From contig NZ_JAOQNH010000003.1 of the NCBI RefSeq assembly GCF_025961205.1, positions 764,501 to 828,500 of the forward strand: a DNA stretch of 64,000 bases, in the 5' to 3' direction. Below, piece after piece: positions 51,825 to 63,835 of this stretch (the first letter of the stretch is position 1; each line of letters starts with the position of its first letter). The notes beneath the pieces were generated by a model. That model worked only from the letters and a program-made list of their open reading frames with translations, did not search any database and had not been told where the DNA came from. Made by a program: the position numbers and the translations under genes. This DNA is from Azospirillum fermentarium. Lineage in GTDB: Bacteria; Pseudomonadota; Alphaproteobacteria; Azospirillales; Azospirillaceae.

Positions 51825-52835
51825 ATGAGCCGTCTGCTGAACCGCCTGGGCCTGTTCCGCGACATGATGGGGGCGACCGCCGCCACGGTCCGCCGCCGGG
51901 TGCGGGGCCGCCCGCTCAACCCCGTCTGGCCGGGGTGGATGGAGGCGGCGCAGGAGACGTTGCGGCGGCAGACGCTGCGTGCCTTTCACATGACCGGCCC
52001 CGACGGGACGGGGATCGAACGCTCCCGCGCCGCCATCGACACCATGGAGGCCAAGGCCCCGGTGCTGCGGCGGGTGGAGATGACGGCGGACCATCTGGGC
52101 GGGCGCCCGGCCCGGCGCGCGCGCGGGGGCCGGATCGCGCGGCACGCGCTGTTCCTGCACGGCGGCGGCTACGCCTATTTCGCCAAGGGGCACGACGGGC
52201 TGATCGCCGCGGTGGCGGAGGCGCTGCAGGCCGACACCTGGGCGCCCGACTACCGCCTGATCCCCGAACACCCCTGGCCCGCCCAGTTGGAGGACGCGCT
52301 GGCCGCCTATGACGCCCTGCTGGCGGCGGGCATCAAACCGGAAAAGCTGGTGGTCGCGGGGGATTCCGCGGGCGGCCATCTGGTGCTGGCGCTGCTACTG
52401 GCGGTGCGCGACAGCGGGCGCCCCCTGCCCGCCTGCGCCATCGCGCTGTGCCCGTGGACCGACACCGACCCGGCCCGGCTGGAGGATTACCCCAGTGCGC
52501 GGACCAACGCCCGCACCGACTGGGTGTCGGTCGCCATGGCCGAACGCTGGGCCGCGTGGCTGCGGCGGGATCAGCCGGACCATCCCTATCTGTCGCCGGT
52601 GCGCGCCGACTGGCACGGCATGCCGCCGCTGCTGGTGCAGGGCGGCACGGCGGAGATGCTGATCGACGTGATCGCCGCCTTCGTCGAAAACACCCGCCGC
52701 TTCCCCGATAGCCGCGTGGACTACGAGCCGGTGGAGGGCATGCCCCACGATTTCCAGGCCTATGGCGAGGTGCTGCCGGCGGCCAAGGCGGCGCTGGAGC
52801 GTGCCGGTGCGTTCGCCGCCCGCCACGCGCCGTAA
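51825..52835 (+). CDS. Alpha/beta hydrolase, bacterial hormone-sensitive-lipase (HSL) family
   Basis: 336 aa. Oxyanion-hole motif HGGGYA at 112-117, nucleophile Ser181 in GDSAGG, an Asp-containing LVQGGTAEMLIDVI region and the final His in MPHDFQAYGEV. These are the hallmarks of HSL-type esterases. A basic N-terminus and residues 15-30 may associate with membranes, but there is no signal peptide. Likely hydrolyses short acyl esters. Substrate unknown. Co-transcribed with nudC. Its stop lies four bases from the yejF stop (convergent). Confidence 0.88.
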   Translation: MSRLLNRLGLFRDMMGATAATVRRRVRGRPLNPVWPGWMEAAQETLRRQTLRAFHMTGPDGTGIERSRAAIDTMEAKAPVLRRVEMTADHLGGRPARRARGGRIARHALFLHGGGYAYFAKGHDGLIAAVAEALQADTWAPDYRLIPEHPWPAQLEDALAAYDALLAAGIKPEKLVVAGDSAGGHLVLALLLAVRDSGRPLPACAIALCPWTDTDPARLEDYPSARTNARTDWVSVAMAERWAAWLRRDQPDHPYLSPVRADWHGMPPLLVQGGTAEMLIDVIAAFVENTRRFPDSRVDYEPVEGMPHDFQAYGEVLPAAKAALERAGAFAARHAP

Positions 52836-52839
52836 CGGG

Positions 52840-54461
<1,622 letters not shown>

Positions 54462-54465
<4 letters not shown>

Positions 54466-55526
54466 GGCTTCCCGCTTCCCATTTGCGCGATGGTCTTGCG
54501 CGGGTCGAAGGCGTCGCGCACCGCCTCCCCGATGAAGATCAGCAGGCTCAGCATCACCGCCAGCACGAGGAAGGCGGTCAGGCCCAGCCACGGCGCCTGC
54601 AGGTTCGCCTTGCCCTGCGCCAGCAGCTCGCCCAGCGACGGCGACCCCGGCGGCAGGCCGAAGCCCAGGAAATCCAGCGCCGTCAGCGTGGTGATGGAGC
54701 CATTCAGGATGAAGGGCAGAAAGGTCAGCGTCGCCACCATGGCATTGGGCAGCACATGGCGGATCATGATGGTCAGGTCGCCGGCCCCCAGCGCGCGGGC
54801 GGCGCGCACGTAATCGAAATTGCGCGCCCGCAGGAATTCCGCCCGCACCACCCCCACCAGCGACATCCACGAGAACAGCAGCAGCAACCCCAGCAGCCAC
54901 CAGAAGTTCGGCGTCACCACGCTGGACAGGATGATCAGCAGGAACAGGGTGGGCAGCCCCGACCAGATTTCGATGAAGCGCTGGAACAGCAGGTCGGTCA
55001 GCCCGCCGAAATACCCCTGCACCGCCCCGGCGGCAATGCCCACCACCGACGACAGCGCCGTCAGCACCAGCCCGAACAGCACCGAGATGCGGAAGCCGTA
55101 CAACAGCCGCGCCACCACGTCGCGCCCCTGATCGTCGGTGCCCAGCCAGTTTTCCGCCGACGGCGGGGCCGGGGCCGGGACCGGCAGGTTGTAGTTGATG
55201 GTGCGGTAGGAATAGCGGATCGGCGGCCACACCGCCCAGCCCTTGGCGGCGATCAGCTCCTGCACGTAGCGGTCGCGGTAATCGGCGTTGGTGTCGAATT
55301 CCCCGCCGAAGGTGGTTTCCGGGTAATCGTGGAAAACGGGGGTGTACCAGGCGCCGTCGTACTTGACCAGCAGCGGGCGGTCGTTGGCGATGAACTCGGC
55401 GAACAGCGTCACCGAGAACAGCACCAGAAAGATCCAGAACGACCACCAGCCGCGGCGGTTGGCGCGGAAATTGGTCAGGCGGCGGGCGGTCAGCGGCGAC
55501 AGGGGGCGTCCCAACAGGCGGGCCAT
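54462..55526 (-). CDS. yejE: Peptide ABC transporter permease YejE
   Basis: 354 aa from ATG at 55526. It starts MARLLGRPLSPLTARRLTNF with the NRRGWWSFWIFL first helix of YejE/DppC-type permeases. A periplasmic loop carries the family's FHDYPETTFGGEFDTNADYR and WLGTDDQGRDVVARLLYG. The EAA loop region includes ARALGAGDLTIMIRHVLPNA. Pairs with YejB. Two bp after yejB. Confidence 0.92.
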
Positions 55527-55528
55527 GG

Positions 55529-56644
55529 TCACACCCTCCGCGCGTCGAAATCGATGCGGGGATCGACCACCACATACATGATGTCCCCCAGCAGATTCAT
55601 CAGCAGCCCCATCAGGGTGAAGAAATAGAGCGTGCCGAACATCACCGGATAGTCGCGGTTGATCGCCGCCTCGAACCCCAGCAGCCCCAGCCCGTCGAGG
55701 GAGAAGATCACCTCGATCAGCAAGGCCCCGGTGAACAAGATGCCGATGAAGGCGCTGGGAAAGCCGGCGATGACGATCAGCATGGCGTTGCGGAAGATGT
55801 GGCCGTACAGCACCCGCCGTTCGCCCAACCCCTTGGCGCGGGCGGTGATGACGTACTGCTTGTTGATCTCTTCCAGAAAGGAATTCTTGGTCAGCATGGT
55901 CAGACCGGCGAAGCCGCCGATCACCATCGCCATCACCGGCAGCGCCATATGCCACAGATAGTCCAGAATCTGCCGCCACCACGGCATGTCCGCCCACCCC
56001 TCCGACACCAGCCCGCGCAAGGGGAACCAGTCGAGATAGCGCCCGCCCGCGAACACCACGATCAGCAGCACCGCAAACAGGAACGACGGGATGGCGTAGC
56101 CGACGATGACCGCACCCGAGGTCCACACGTCGAACGGATGCCCGTCGCGCCGGGCCTTGGCGATGCCCAGCGGGATCGACACCAGATAGGTGATGAGCGT
56201 GGTCCACAGCCCCAGCGAGATCGACACCGGCATCTTGTCCAGCACCAGATCCATCACCCGCCGGTCGCGGAAATAGCTGGTGCCGAAATCGAACTGGGCA
56301 TAGTTGGTCATCATCAGGACGAACCGCTCGTGCAGCGGCTTGTCGAAGCCGAATTCCTTTTCAAGCTGCTTGATGAAGGCGGGGTCCAGCCCCTGGGCGC
56401 CGCGGTAGCGGCTGCCCGCCTCCCCGCCCCCGGTGCCGCCGCCGGCGGCCGGGGCGCTGCCGGCGTCGCCGCCGCCGCTGCCGCCGATGCGGGCGGTGGC
56501 TTCCACCGCCGTGCCCTGCATGCGGGCGACGATCTGCTCGATGGGACCGCCGGGGGCGATCTGCACGATCAGGAAATTGATGACCATGATCCCGAACAGC
56601 GTCGGGATGATGAGCAGCAGGCGGCGGATGATGTAGGCCAGCAT
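55529..56644 (-). CDS. yejB: Peptide ABC transporter permease YejB
   Basis: 371 aa, GGAGG before the ATG. MLAYIIRRLLLIIPTLFGIM with VIQIAPGGPIEQ-type opening is the DppB/YejB signature. A Gly/Ser/Ala-rich insertion (about 55-80) is followed by PAFIKQLEKEFGFDKPLHER, SYFRDRRVMDLVLDKMPVSI and the EAA motif ITARAKGLGERRVLYGHIFR. Six membrane helices. Forms the channel with YejE. Confidence 0.93.
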   Translation of the reverse strand: MLAYIIRRLLLIIPTLFGIMVINFLIVQIAPGGPIEQIVARMQGTAVEATARIGGSGGGDAGSAPAAGGGTGGGEAGSRYRGAQGLDPAFIKQLEKEFGFDKPLHERFVLMMTNYAQFDFGTSYFRDRRVMDLVLDKMPVSISLGLWTTLITYLVSIPLGIAKARRDGHPFDVWTSGAVIVGYAIPSFLFAVLLIVVFAGGRYLDWFPLRGLVSEGWADMPWWRQILDYLWHMALPVMAMVIGGFAGLTMLTKNSFLEEINKQYVITARAKGLGERRVLYGHIFRNAMLIVIAGFPSAFIGILFTGALLIEVIFSLDGLGLLGFEAAINRDYPVMFGTLYFFTLMGLLMNLLGDIMYVVVDPRIDFDARRV

Positions 56645-56680
56645 GGGCGGCAGCGCCTCCGTAGGCTCGTCAGCGGGGCA

Positions 56681-58534
56681 TCAGCGGCGCAGGGCGCCCG
56701 CCTTCTGCGGGTCGAGCCACCACGTGGTGGGGAAACCGTGGGAATATTTGGCCTGTTTTTCAGGGTACGCAAAACGGTTCCAATAGGCCAGCCGGTCCTC
56801 GTCGTTGTACCACAGCGGCACCACGTACCAGCCCCACAGCAGCACCCGGTCCATGGCCCGGCTTTCCGCCTGGATGGTGGGCAGGTCGGTGCCGGTGGTG
56901 ATGCGGTCCAGCAGGGCATCGACCACCTTATCGCGGATGCCGGCGAAGTTCCCCTGCCCCTTCACGTCGGCGACGGCGCTGGAGTAGTAGGATTTCAGCT
57001 CCGGCCCCGGCGGGGGGAAAAAGGTCAGGCCCAGGTTCACCGCGTCGAAGTCGTATTCGTCGGTGCGCACCTTGTACTGGGCGGTGTCGATGACGCGGAT
57101 GGTGGCGGTGATGCCGGCCTTCTTCAGCGTCTCCACATAGGGTTCGTACAGGCGCACGAAGGCCGGATCGGACAGCAGGATTTCAAAGGCGAAGCGCTGG
57201 CCGCCGGCGGTGTTGACCATGGCGCCGTTCTTCAGTTCCCAGCCTGCGTCCTTGAACAGCCGCAGCGCCTCGCGCAGGTTGGTGCGGGTCAGGCCGTTGC
57301 CCTCGGTCGCGGGGGGCTCGAACGCCTTGGCCAGCACCTCGGGCCGCAGCGTATCCTTGAAGGGGGCGAGGATGGCCGTCTCCTCCGGCGTCGGCGCGCC
57401 GCTGGAGCCGTATTCGGATTTGGGGAACCAGCTTTTCAGCCGCTTGTACTGGCCGTACAGCAACTGGCGCTGGGTGGTTTCGAAATCGTACAGCCAGTTC
57501 AGCGCCTCGCGCACGCGGATGTCCTGGAACTGCGGGCGGCGGGTGTTGAACACCAGCCCGGACAGGCCGGCGGGGGTGTTGTCAGGGGTGGTGCGGCGGA
57601 CCACGCGCCCGTCGCGCACCGGGTCGGCGTCATAGCCGGTGGCCCAGCGCTGGGCGCGGTTCTCTTCGCGGAAGTCGATGCGCCCGGCCATGAAGGCTTC
57701 GAACATCACCGTGTCGTCACGGTAATAGTCGTAGCGCACCTCGTCGAAATTGTTCATCCCGCGCATGATGGGCAGATCCTTGGCCCAGTAGTCGGCCACG
57801 CGTTCGTACGTGATCGACCGGCCCGGATCGATGGCCTTGATGCGGTAGGCGCCGGACCCCAGGGTCGGTTCCAGCGTCGTCTTGGTCAGGTCGCGCCCGC
57901 CGCTGGTCCAGTAATGCCTGGGCATGGGCGTCAGCCCCGCCGCCGCCATCACCGTCTTCATGGTGTCGCGGGTGCGCAGGGTGCACATCAGGCGGCGGGG
58001 GGTTTCCGCCGTGCATCCCTCGATATCGTCGTAGAAGGAGCGCAGGAACAGCCGCCCCTCCTTGCGGATGAAGTCGAAGGCGAAGACGAAATCCTCCGCC
58101 GTGATCGGCTGGCCGTCGTGCCACCGCGCCTCGGGCCGCAGGTTGAAGGCGACCCAGCTCTTGTCGGCGGGGTATTCCACCGTCTCGGCGATCAGGCCAT
58201 AGGCCGACGACAACTCGTCGCCTGAGCCGGTCATCAGGGAATCGCTGATCATCCCGATGCCGGCCGGCCACGTCCCCCGCTCGATCAGCGGGTTCAGGGT
58301 GTCGAAGCTGCCGAAGGCGCCCAGCGTCACCGACCCGCCCTTGGGCGCGTCGGGGTTGACATAGGGCCAGTGGGGCATGGCGGGGCCGTACAAGGGTTCT
58401 CCGAACTCGGCGATGGCCCAGGCGCGCGTCACCCCGTTGGCCAGGGTTTCCGCCTGCGCCGCCGGGAACGCCGCCAACACCCACAGCACCGCCGCCGCTG
58501 CCGCCATGCTGGCCGCCGTCCTCACCGTCATCAT
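56681..58534 (-). CDS. yejA: Peptide-binding protein YejA (extracellular solute-binding family 5)
   Basis: 617 aa from the first of two ATGs (58534; GGGGG upstream). Signal peptide to about residue 28 (AAVLWVLAAFPAAQA). Family features: PHWPYVNPDAPKGGSVTLGA, LGSGAYRIKAIDPGRSITYER, VREALNWLYDFETTQRQLL and the C-terminal TWWLDPQKAGALRR. It directly precedes yejBEF and is the cognate binding protein. A related copy lies at 47509-49356. Confidence 0.92.
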   Translation of the reverse strand: MMTVRTAASMAAAAAVLWVLAAFPAAQAETLANGVTRAWAIAEFGEPLYGPAMPHWPYVNPDAPKGGSVTLGAFGSFDTLNPLIERGTWPAGIGMISDSLMTGSGDELSSAYGLIAETVEYPADKSWVAFNLRPEARWHDGQPITAEDFVFAFDFIRKEGRLFLRSFYDDIEGCTAETPRRLMCTLRTRDTMKTVMAAAGLTPMPRHYWTSGGRDLTKTTLEPTLGSGAYRIKAIDPGRSITYERVADYWAKDLPIMRGMNNFDEVRYDYYRDDTVMFEAFMAGRIDFREENRAQRWATGYDADPVRDGRVVRRTTPDNTPAGLSGLVFNTRRPQFQDIRVREALNWLYDFETTQRQLLYGQYKRLKSWFPKSEYGSSGAPTPEETAILAPFKDTLRPEVLAKAFEPPATEGNGLTRTNLREALRLFKDAGWELKNGAMVNTAGGQRFAFEILLSDPAFVRLYEPYVETLKKAGITATIRVIDTAQYKVRTDEYDFDAVNLGLTFFPPPGPELKSYYSSAVADVKGQGNFAGIRDKVVDALLDRITTGTDLPTIQAESRAMDRVLLWGWYVVPLWYNDEDRLAYWNRFAYPEKQAKYSHGFPTTWWLDPQKAGALRR

Positions 58535-58661
58535 CCGCCCCCACACCCGTAAAAGAGACTGTCCGTGTCCCAAGGTTGGCATCCACCCCACCCATATTCA
58601 AGGCGGGAGCGCCCTTTGCGACCATCGGCCAAGCTCACGCCCGGGGCAAGGGCCTTTCCCG

Positions 58662-58688
58662 TTTGTTGCCCGGACGGTGGGCAACAAA
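58662..58688. repeat. Perfect hairpin with 10-bp arms
   Basis: TTTGTTGCCC (58662-58671) and GGGCAACAAA (58679-58688) around a 7-nt loop. A second short stem CAAAG-TTG-CTTTG follows directly on the right. It lies between divergent genes, so it is a regulatory or leader structure rather than a simple gene-end terminator. Confidence 0.55.
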
Positions 58689-58817
58689 GTTGCTTTGCGT
58701 CGCTTTTGCAGCCGACGGCGGCGGGGCATTGCTTTTTGAAATCCTATCCATCGGCACCCTTGCACTTGATTTCAAATGCAAATATGTCTTTTCAAGAATA
58801 AATGATGGCAAAGATCA

Positions 58818-58840
58818 CAGTAATTCTGCGGTCATTACTG
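58818..58840. promoter_or_regulatory. Inverted repeat CAGTAAT-N9-ATTACTG ahead of the dehydrogenase
   Basis: Perfect 7-bp arms, 23 bp in total, centred about 118 bp before the dehydrogenase ATG in an AT-rich stretch. The spacing is that of a dimeric transcription factor site. Confidence 0.5.
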
Positions 58841-58946
58841 CGCAGATGCGGAACTTATTGTGCCTTGCAACATGAAATGGCCGGCCATTTTCCACCGGCC
58901 CCTTCACAAACGCCCCATCCGTCGCCCGGTTACGGAGTTCTGCCCC

Positions 58947-60005
<1,059 letters not shown>

Positions 60006-60833
60006 CTATTCCAGGGCGCCGCTGCCGATGGCGCGCAGCGACAGGGTGACCCGGCGGTTGCGGGCCAGGCTGACCGGATCGGTGCCCGGCGCGATGGGGC
60101 GGGTGTCGGCGTAGCCGGCAGCGCTCAGGCGGGTGGGCGGGATCTGCTGCTCCACCAGCAGCCGCACCACCGCCGCCGCCCGCGCCGCCGACAATTCCCA
60201 GTTGGAGGGGAAGCGGGCCGAGGTGATCGGCACGGAATCCGTGTGCCCCTCCACCACCAGCGTGCCGGGGACGGCGCGCAGCAGCGGGGCCAGATAGACC
60301 AGCAGCGCCCGCCCCTCCCGCGTCAGGTCCGCCTGCCCGGTGGGAAACAGGATGGCGTCGCCGATGTCGATGGCGATGCCGTTCTGCTGCACATGCACCG
60401 CCACGCCGGGGGGCATGCCCATGGCCTCCAGCCGTTCACGCCACTGGTCGCTCAGCCGTTCGGGGGTGGGGGCCGCCACCTGTCCGGGCTCCAGCCGCGG
60501 GCCGGGATCGGGGGGGACCGCATCCTCCGCCACCGGTGCGGGCGGGGGCGGCGGGGCCGGGGCGGTTTCCTGCGCGTGTTCGGCCACGGGGGTGTCGGCG
60601 GGCGGCGGCTCGGGGGGCAACTGGTCCTTGACCGAGGTGATCGCCATCAGCATCACGAACACCGAGAACAGCAGCGTCACCATGTCGGAATAGCTGAGCA
60701 GCCAGATTTCCTGATCGTCGTCGGCGGGCGGGGCGGCATAGCCGCGGTCGGGCTGCCACGTGGCCGGAATGGCACCGTCCAGCGGCTCCAGGTGCTGGCG
60801 CGCGTCCGGGGGGAGAGGGTCAAGGGGCGCCAT
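60006..60833 (-). CDS. motB: MotB-like flagellar stator protein with OmpA peptidoglycan-binding domain
   Basis: 275 aa from ATG at 60833 (GGGACGAG upstream), overlapping motA by 14 bp. An ATG at 60875 is possible. A long N-terminal cytoplasmic part (about 45 aa) precedes the single helix EIWLLSYSDMVTLLFSVFVM, with the ion-binding Asp in YSDM. A Pro-rich linker and an OmpA/MotB domain follow (IGDAILFPTGQADLTREGRA, VVEGHTDSVPITSARFPSNW, ELSAARAAAVVRLLVEQQIP). Anchors the stator to the wall. H+ or Na+ specificity is not decidable here. Confidence 0.88.
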   Translation of the reverse strand: MAPLDPLPPDARQHLEPLDGAIPATWQPDRGYAAPPADDDQEIWLLSYSDMVTLLFSVFVMLMAITSVKDQLPPEPPPADTPVAEHAQETAPAPPPPPAPVAEDAVPPDPGPRLEPGQVAAPTPERLSDQWRERLEAMGMPPGVAVHVQQNGIAIDIGDAILFPTGQADLTREGRALLVYLAPLLRAVPGTLVVEGHTDSVPITSARFPSNWELSAARAAAVVRLLVEQQIPPTRLSAAGYADTRPIAPGTDPVSLARNRRVTLSLRAIGSGALE

Positions 60834-61632
60834 GAAGCTCGTCCCGGCGTTCACGGGTGAATTCGGCCAGGGCATCGGCCACCACCGTCGGCGACCGGCC
60901 CAGCCGCACCAGCAGGATGCCTTCCAGCAGGACGTTCAGATTCCCGACCCGGCGGGCGGTGCGCTGTTCCATCTTGATGGCGATGGGCTTGAAGACGACG
61001 TTGGCCAGCACCACGCCGTAGAAGGTGGCGACCAGCGCCACCGACATGTGCGCCCCCACCTCGCCCACGCTGGCGGTGCCCAGGCTGGCCATCAGCCCGA
61101 TCAGCCCCACCAGCGTCGCCAGCAGGCCGAAGGCGGGGGCCAGACCGGCCAGGGTACGGAACAGCTTGGCCTCCACCGTTTCCCGCTCCACCAGCTTCTG
61201 GATGCGCCAGTTCATCACGTGCAGGATGTCGTTGACCGGCGCGCCGTCGGCCACGAGCTGCAGGCCCAGCTTCAGAAACGGGCTGCGCACCCGGCCCAGC
61301 ACCGCTTCGGCATCGCGCACCTGGGCGCGGTGGTGGCAGCGGGCGAACTCCAGCAGGTCGGCGATGTCCTGATTGATGGGGGCGTCGTTGCGGAAGATCG
61401 CCGACAGCGCCGACAGCGCCGACAGCAGTTCCGACGTGCGGAAGGCCAGGAACGCCGCCACCGCCACCCCGCCGCCGACGATGGCCGCGCCCGTGGGGTT
61501 CCACAGCACCTGCGCCCCGTGCTCGGCGCCGATGTAGGCCAGCAGCCCCGCCGCCCCGGCCACGCCGAGCACGGTGGAGATCATCACGCCCGCCGGGCGG
61601 TGCCCCGCGGTTTTGGGTTTTGCCGGTGCCAT
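60820..61632 (-). CDS. motA: MotA-like flagellar stator protein
   Basis: 270 aa. Four membrane helices: STVLGVAGAAGLLAYIG, AAIVGGGVAVAAFLAF, LAGLAPAFGLLATLVGLIGLM and VALVATFYGVVLANVVFKPI. The cytoplasmic loop between helices 2 and 3 holds the basic/acidic patch contacting FliG. The helix 3-4 Pro and TFYG pattern are conserved in MotA/PomA. It is followed by motB, so the pair encodes one stator. Lies 15 bp after the EAL-like gene. Confidence 0.9.
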   Translation of the reverse strand: MAPAKPKTAGHRPAGVMISTVLGVAGAAGLLAYIGAEHGAQVLWNPTGAAIVGGGVAVAAFLAFRTSELLSALSALSAIFRNDAPINQDIADLLEFARCHHRAQVRDAEAVLGRVRSPFLKLGLQLVADGAPVNDILHVMNWRIQKLVERETVEAKLFRTLAGLAPAFGLLATLVGLIGLMASLGTASVGEVGAHMSVALVATFYGVVLANVVFKPIAIKMEQRTARRVGNLNVLLEGILLVRLGRSPTVVADALAEFTRERRDELHGAP

Positions 61633-61647
61633 GATCCGCCCCCCGCC

Positions 61648-62895
61648 CTACCCGCGCCCCAACAGCCGGGCCAGCAGGCCGGGGGGTTCGGGGGGGGCCT
61701 CCTCCGCCCCTTCGCCGCCGGGTCCGGCGGCTTCCACATCCGGCGGCGGGGCGGGTGTGGCGGACGCGGCGGGTGCCGCGGCCCGTTCGTCGGCGGCGTG
61801 GCCCTGGAACAGCCGCACCCCGGCCCCCAACGCGGTGTCCAGCAACGCCGCCGTGATGCAGCGCCACAGCACCAGCCGCCCGGCGCCGAACCGTTCGACG
61901 CCGGCGGCCAGATGCGCGGCGTCGGGGGCGTCGCACCCGATCACCTTGACGAAATCCACCGCCGCCCCGCCCAGATCCAGGGTTGCCAGCGCCTCCAGCG
62001 GCACGCGGTCCAGCGCCACGCCGAACCCCAGATCGGCCAGACGCGCCGCCGCCGCCGCGAAACGGGCCGGGGACAGCCCGGCTTCCCAACTGGCAAGTTC
62101 CACCGTCAGCCGCCCGCGCACCTCCGCCGGAATGGCGCGGACCAGATCGCCGAAACCGTCGTCCAGCACGGTGGCGCTGTGCAGGTCGAAGGAAAAACGC
62201 CGCCGCGTGGCGCCGCGGTCGCGGGCGATGTGGCGCAGCAGCCCGCGGTCGAGCATGGCTCCCACCTCGTGCCGCAGCCATTCGTCCCGGTGCAGCGCCA
62301 GATCCAGGCGGGAATCCAGCTCGTCCAGCGACACCGCCAGTTCGGTCAGCACCGGCTTCGGCGCCGCCGGGTCGGCGAAGGACCACAGGGTTTCTTCCCG
62401 CAGCAGCGGTTCCACATTGGCCCCGGCCAGGGTGCGTTCCATCTCCAAGAGCCGGCCCAGGGTGGCGCCGGACACCGGCGGGGTGACGGTGGCCGAGGCC
62501 GCCGGCGCGTCCGCAGCCCCCGGCATCAGGTCGGCGATCAGCCGCGGCACCTCGGTCCCCAGGTCGTAGACCCGGCACTGCACCAGCCCATAGCTGTGAT
62601 GGCGCAGCACATGGGACAGCGCCGACGCACCACGCTCCAGCGCGTCCCGCGCCGCCACCGGCGCGATCACCAGCACCCGGAATCCCGGCAGGCGGAACAC
62701 CTCGCGCGGGTGGGGGCCGGCCCAGCTTTCCAGATAATGCAGCAGCGACAGGGAAAAGCGCGGATCGTCGGCGTGCTCGATGGCCCCCATGTCCACCAGC
62801 AGCGCCGCCATGCCGGCACCGTGGGCGCGCAGATCCAGCAGGCGACGGACCAGGGCGGGATCGAGAGGGACCGCAGCGGGGGAATGGGGCTTCAT
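61648..62895 (-). CDS. Degenerate EAL-like protein linked to motAB
   Basis: 415 aa from ATG at 62895. The N-terminal about 180 residues form a PAS/GGDEF-like scaffold I cannot name (LESWAGPHPREVFRLPGFRV, SHVLRHHSYGLVQCRVYDLG). Residues about 190-360 follow an EAL phosphodiesterase pattern (RFSFDLHSATVLDDGFGDLV, LADLGFGVALDRVPLEALAT, VDFVKVIGCDAPDAAHLAAG, GAGVRLFQGHAADE). The E-x-L signature, the metal-binding DD and the loop-6 Glu are missing, so cyclic-di-GMP hydrolysis is unlikely. An acidic Pro-rich tail ends in LLARLLGRG. Upstream of motAB, it may be a c-di-GMP binding or scaffolding regulator of the motor (inference). Confidence 0.7.
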   Translation of the reverse strand: MKPHSPAAVPLDPALVRRLLDLRAHGAGMAALLVDMGAIEHADDPRFSLSLLHYLESWAGPHPREVFRLPGFRVLVIAPVAARDALERGASALSHVLRHHSYGLVQCRVYDLGTEVPRLIADLMPGAADAPAASATVTPPVSGATLGRLLEMERTLAGANVEPLLREETLWSFADPAAPKPVLTELAVSLDELDSRLDLALHRDEWLRHEVGAMLDRGLLRHIARDRGATRRRFSFDLHSATVLDDGFGDLVRAIPAEVRGRLTVELASWEAGLSPARFAAAAARLADLGFGVALDRVPLEALATLDLGGAAVDFVKVIGCDAPDAAHLAAGVERFGAGRLVLWRCITAALLDTALGAGVRLFQGHAADERAAAPAASATPAPPPDVEAAGPGGEGAEEAPPEPPGLLARLLGRG

Positions 62896-62990
62896 GGTCG
62901 TATGCTCCGCAAGGGGCGCGGACAGGCCAGACAGAAGATCGTATTTGAACGATTTTCGCGCCACTTCCCCAATCCTGCAATGGTACGCTT

Positions 62991-63833
62991 TTACACACCT
63001 CCCGCCGACAATTCGATGACCTCGTTGGTGATATCCTCTTGACGCAAACGCCGCTCTGCCGCAGTCAGGCTGGTCAGCGTCTCGTCCACGTTGCGCCGGG
63101 CCGACACCATGACGACCAGACGGGCGGCGTTTTCCGCGGCGAAGCTTTCCATGGCGGCGTGCATCAACTGGGCGAACAGGTATTCGTCCGCCAGCCGTTC
63201 GACCAGCCGTTGCGGCTCCAGATTGACCAGCGGCGGCGGCCCGGCCGCCCCCGATCCGGTCACGCGGGCCGGGTCCACCGGCAGCAGCCCGTCGCGCACG
63301 ATGCGTTCGGCGGCCCCCTCCACCCGCGGATAGACCACATCGATGCGGCCCAGGGTGCCGTCCAGAACACCGGCATAGATCGCCTCGGCCACGGCGCGGG
63401 CGGTGGCGGGCACGGCGTCGGTGTGGGTGGCCATGGCCACCGACCAGCCGACCGGCCGACCGCGTTCCTGCGCCAGCAGGACACCGCGGCTGCCCACCAC
63501 CCACAGCGTTCCGGCGTCCGCCACCGCCGCCAGCAGCCGTTCGGTGAAGGCGCCGGTGAATCCGTGCTCGGGCGTGAACAGGATGACGGTGGTGTGCGCA
63601 TGGAACCCGTTGCCGAACACCGGGCGGATGCCCCCGGCGGGCAGCCGGTCGAGCAGCGCCACCCCGCGGGCCAGGGCCGCGGCCATGATGCCGGCATAGG
63701 CACGGATGGCCGGTAGCGCGTCCGCCGCCTGCCGCTGGCGCACGGCGGCCAGCGAGCGCATGGCGTCCACCACCTGCCGCAACCCTTCGATGTTGCGGCG
63801 CCGGGCGGTGACCTCGGCCAGCCGTTCGGCCAT
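62991..63833 (-). CDS. atpG: F-type ATPase gamma subunit, alternative (N-ATPase-like)
   Basis: 280 aa. ATG two bases after the alpha-subunit stop; GGGGGAAA upstream. The N-terminal helix (AERLAEVTARRRNIEGLRQV, VDAMRSLAAVRQRQAADALP) and the C-terminal helix (HAAMESFAAENAARLVVMVS, ARRNVDETLTSLTAAERRLR, QEDITNEVIELSAG) form the central shaft. The Rossmann-like middle is present. Divergence from the housekeeping form, lack of the GLCG motif seen in standard gamma and position as the last gene after alpha match the atpDCQRBEFAG order of N-ATPases, which translocate Na+ or H+. Confidence 0.82.
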   Translation of the reverse strand: MAERLAEVTARRRNIEGLRQVVDAMRSLAAVRQRQAADALPAIRAYAGIMAAALARGVALLDRLPAGGIRPVFGNGFHAHTTVILFTPEHGFTGAFTERLLAAVADAGTLWVVGSRGVLLAQERGRPVGWSVAMATHTDAVPATARAVAEAIYAGVLDGTLGRIDVVYPRVEGAAERIVRDGLLPVDPARVTGSGAAGPPPLVNLEPQRLVERLADEYLFAQLMHAAMESFAAENAARLVVMVSARRNVDETLTSLTAAERRLRQEDITNEVIELSAGGV

Positions 63834-63835
63834 GG

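Larger units (their letters stand above)
58535..58946. promoter_or_regulatory. Divergent control region between yejA and the leucine-type dehydrogenase
   Basis: No credible gene in these 412 bp. The right half (58730-58870) is AT-rich. Two inverted repeats stand out: a 10-bp-arm hairpin at 58662-58688 and CAGTAAT-N9-ATTACTG at 58818-58840. The region must hold both promoters, but no clear -35/-10 was fixed. Confidence 0.5.
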
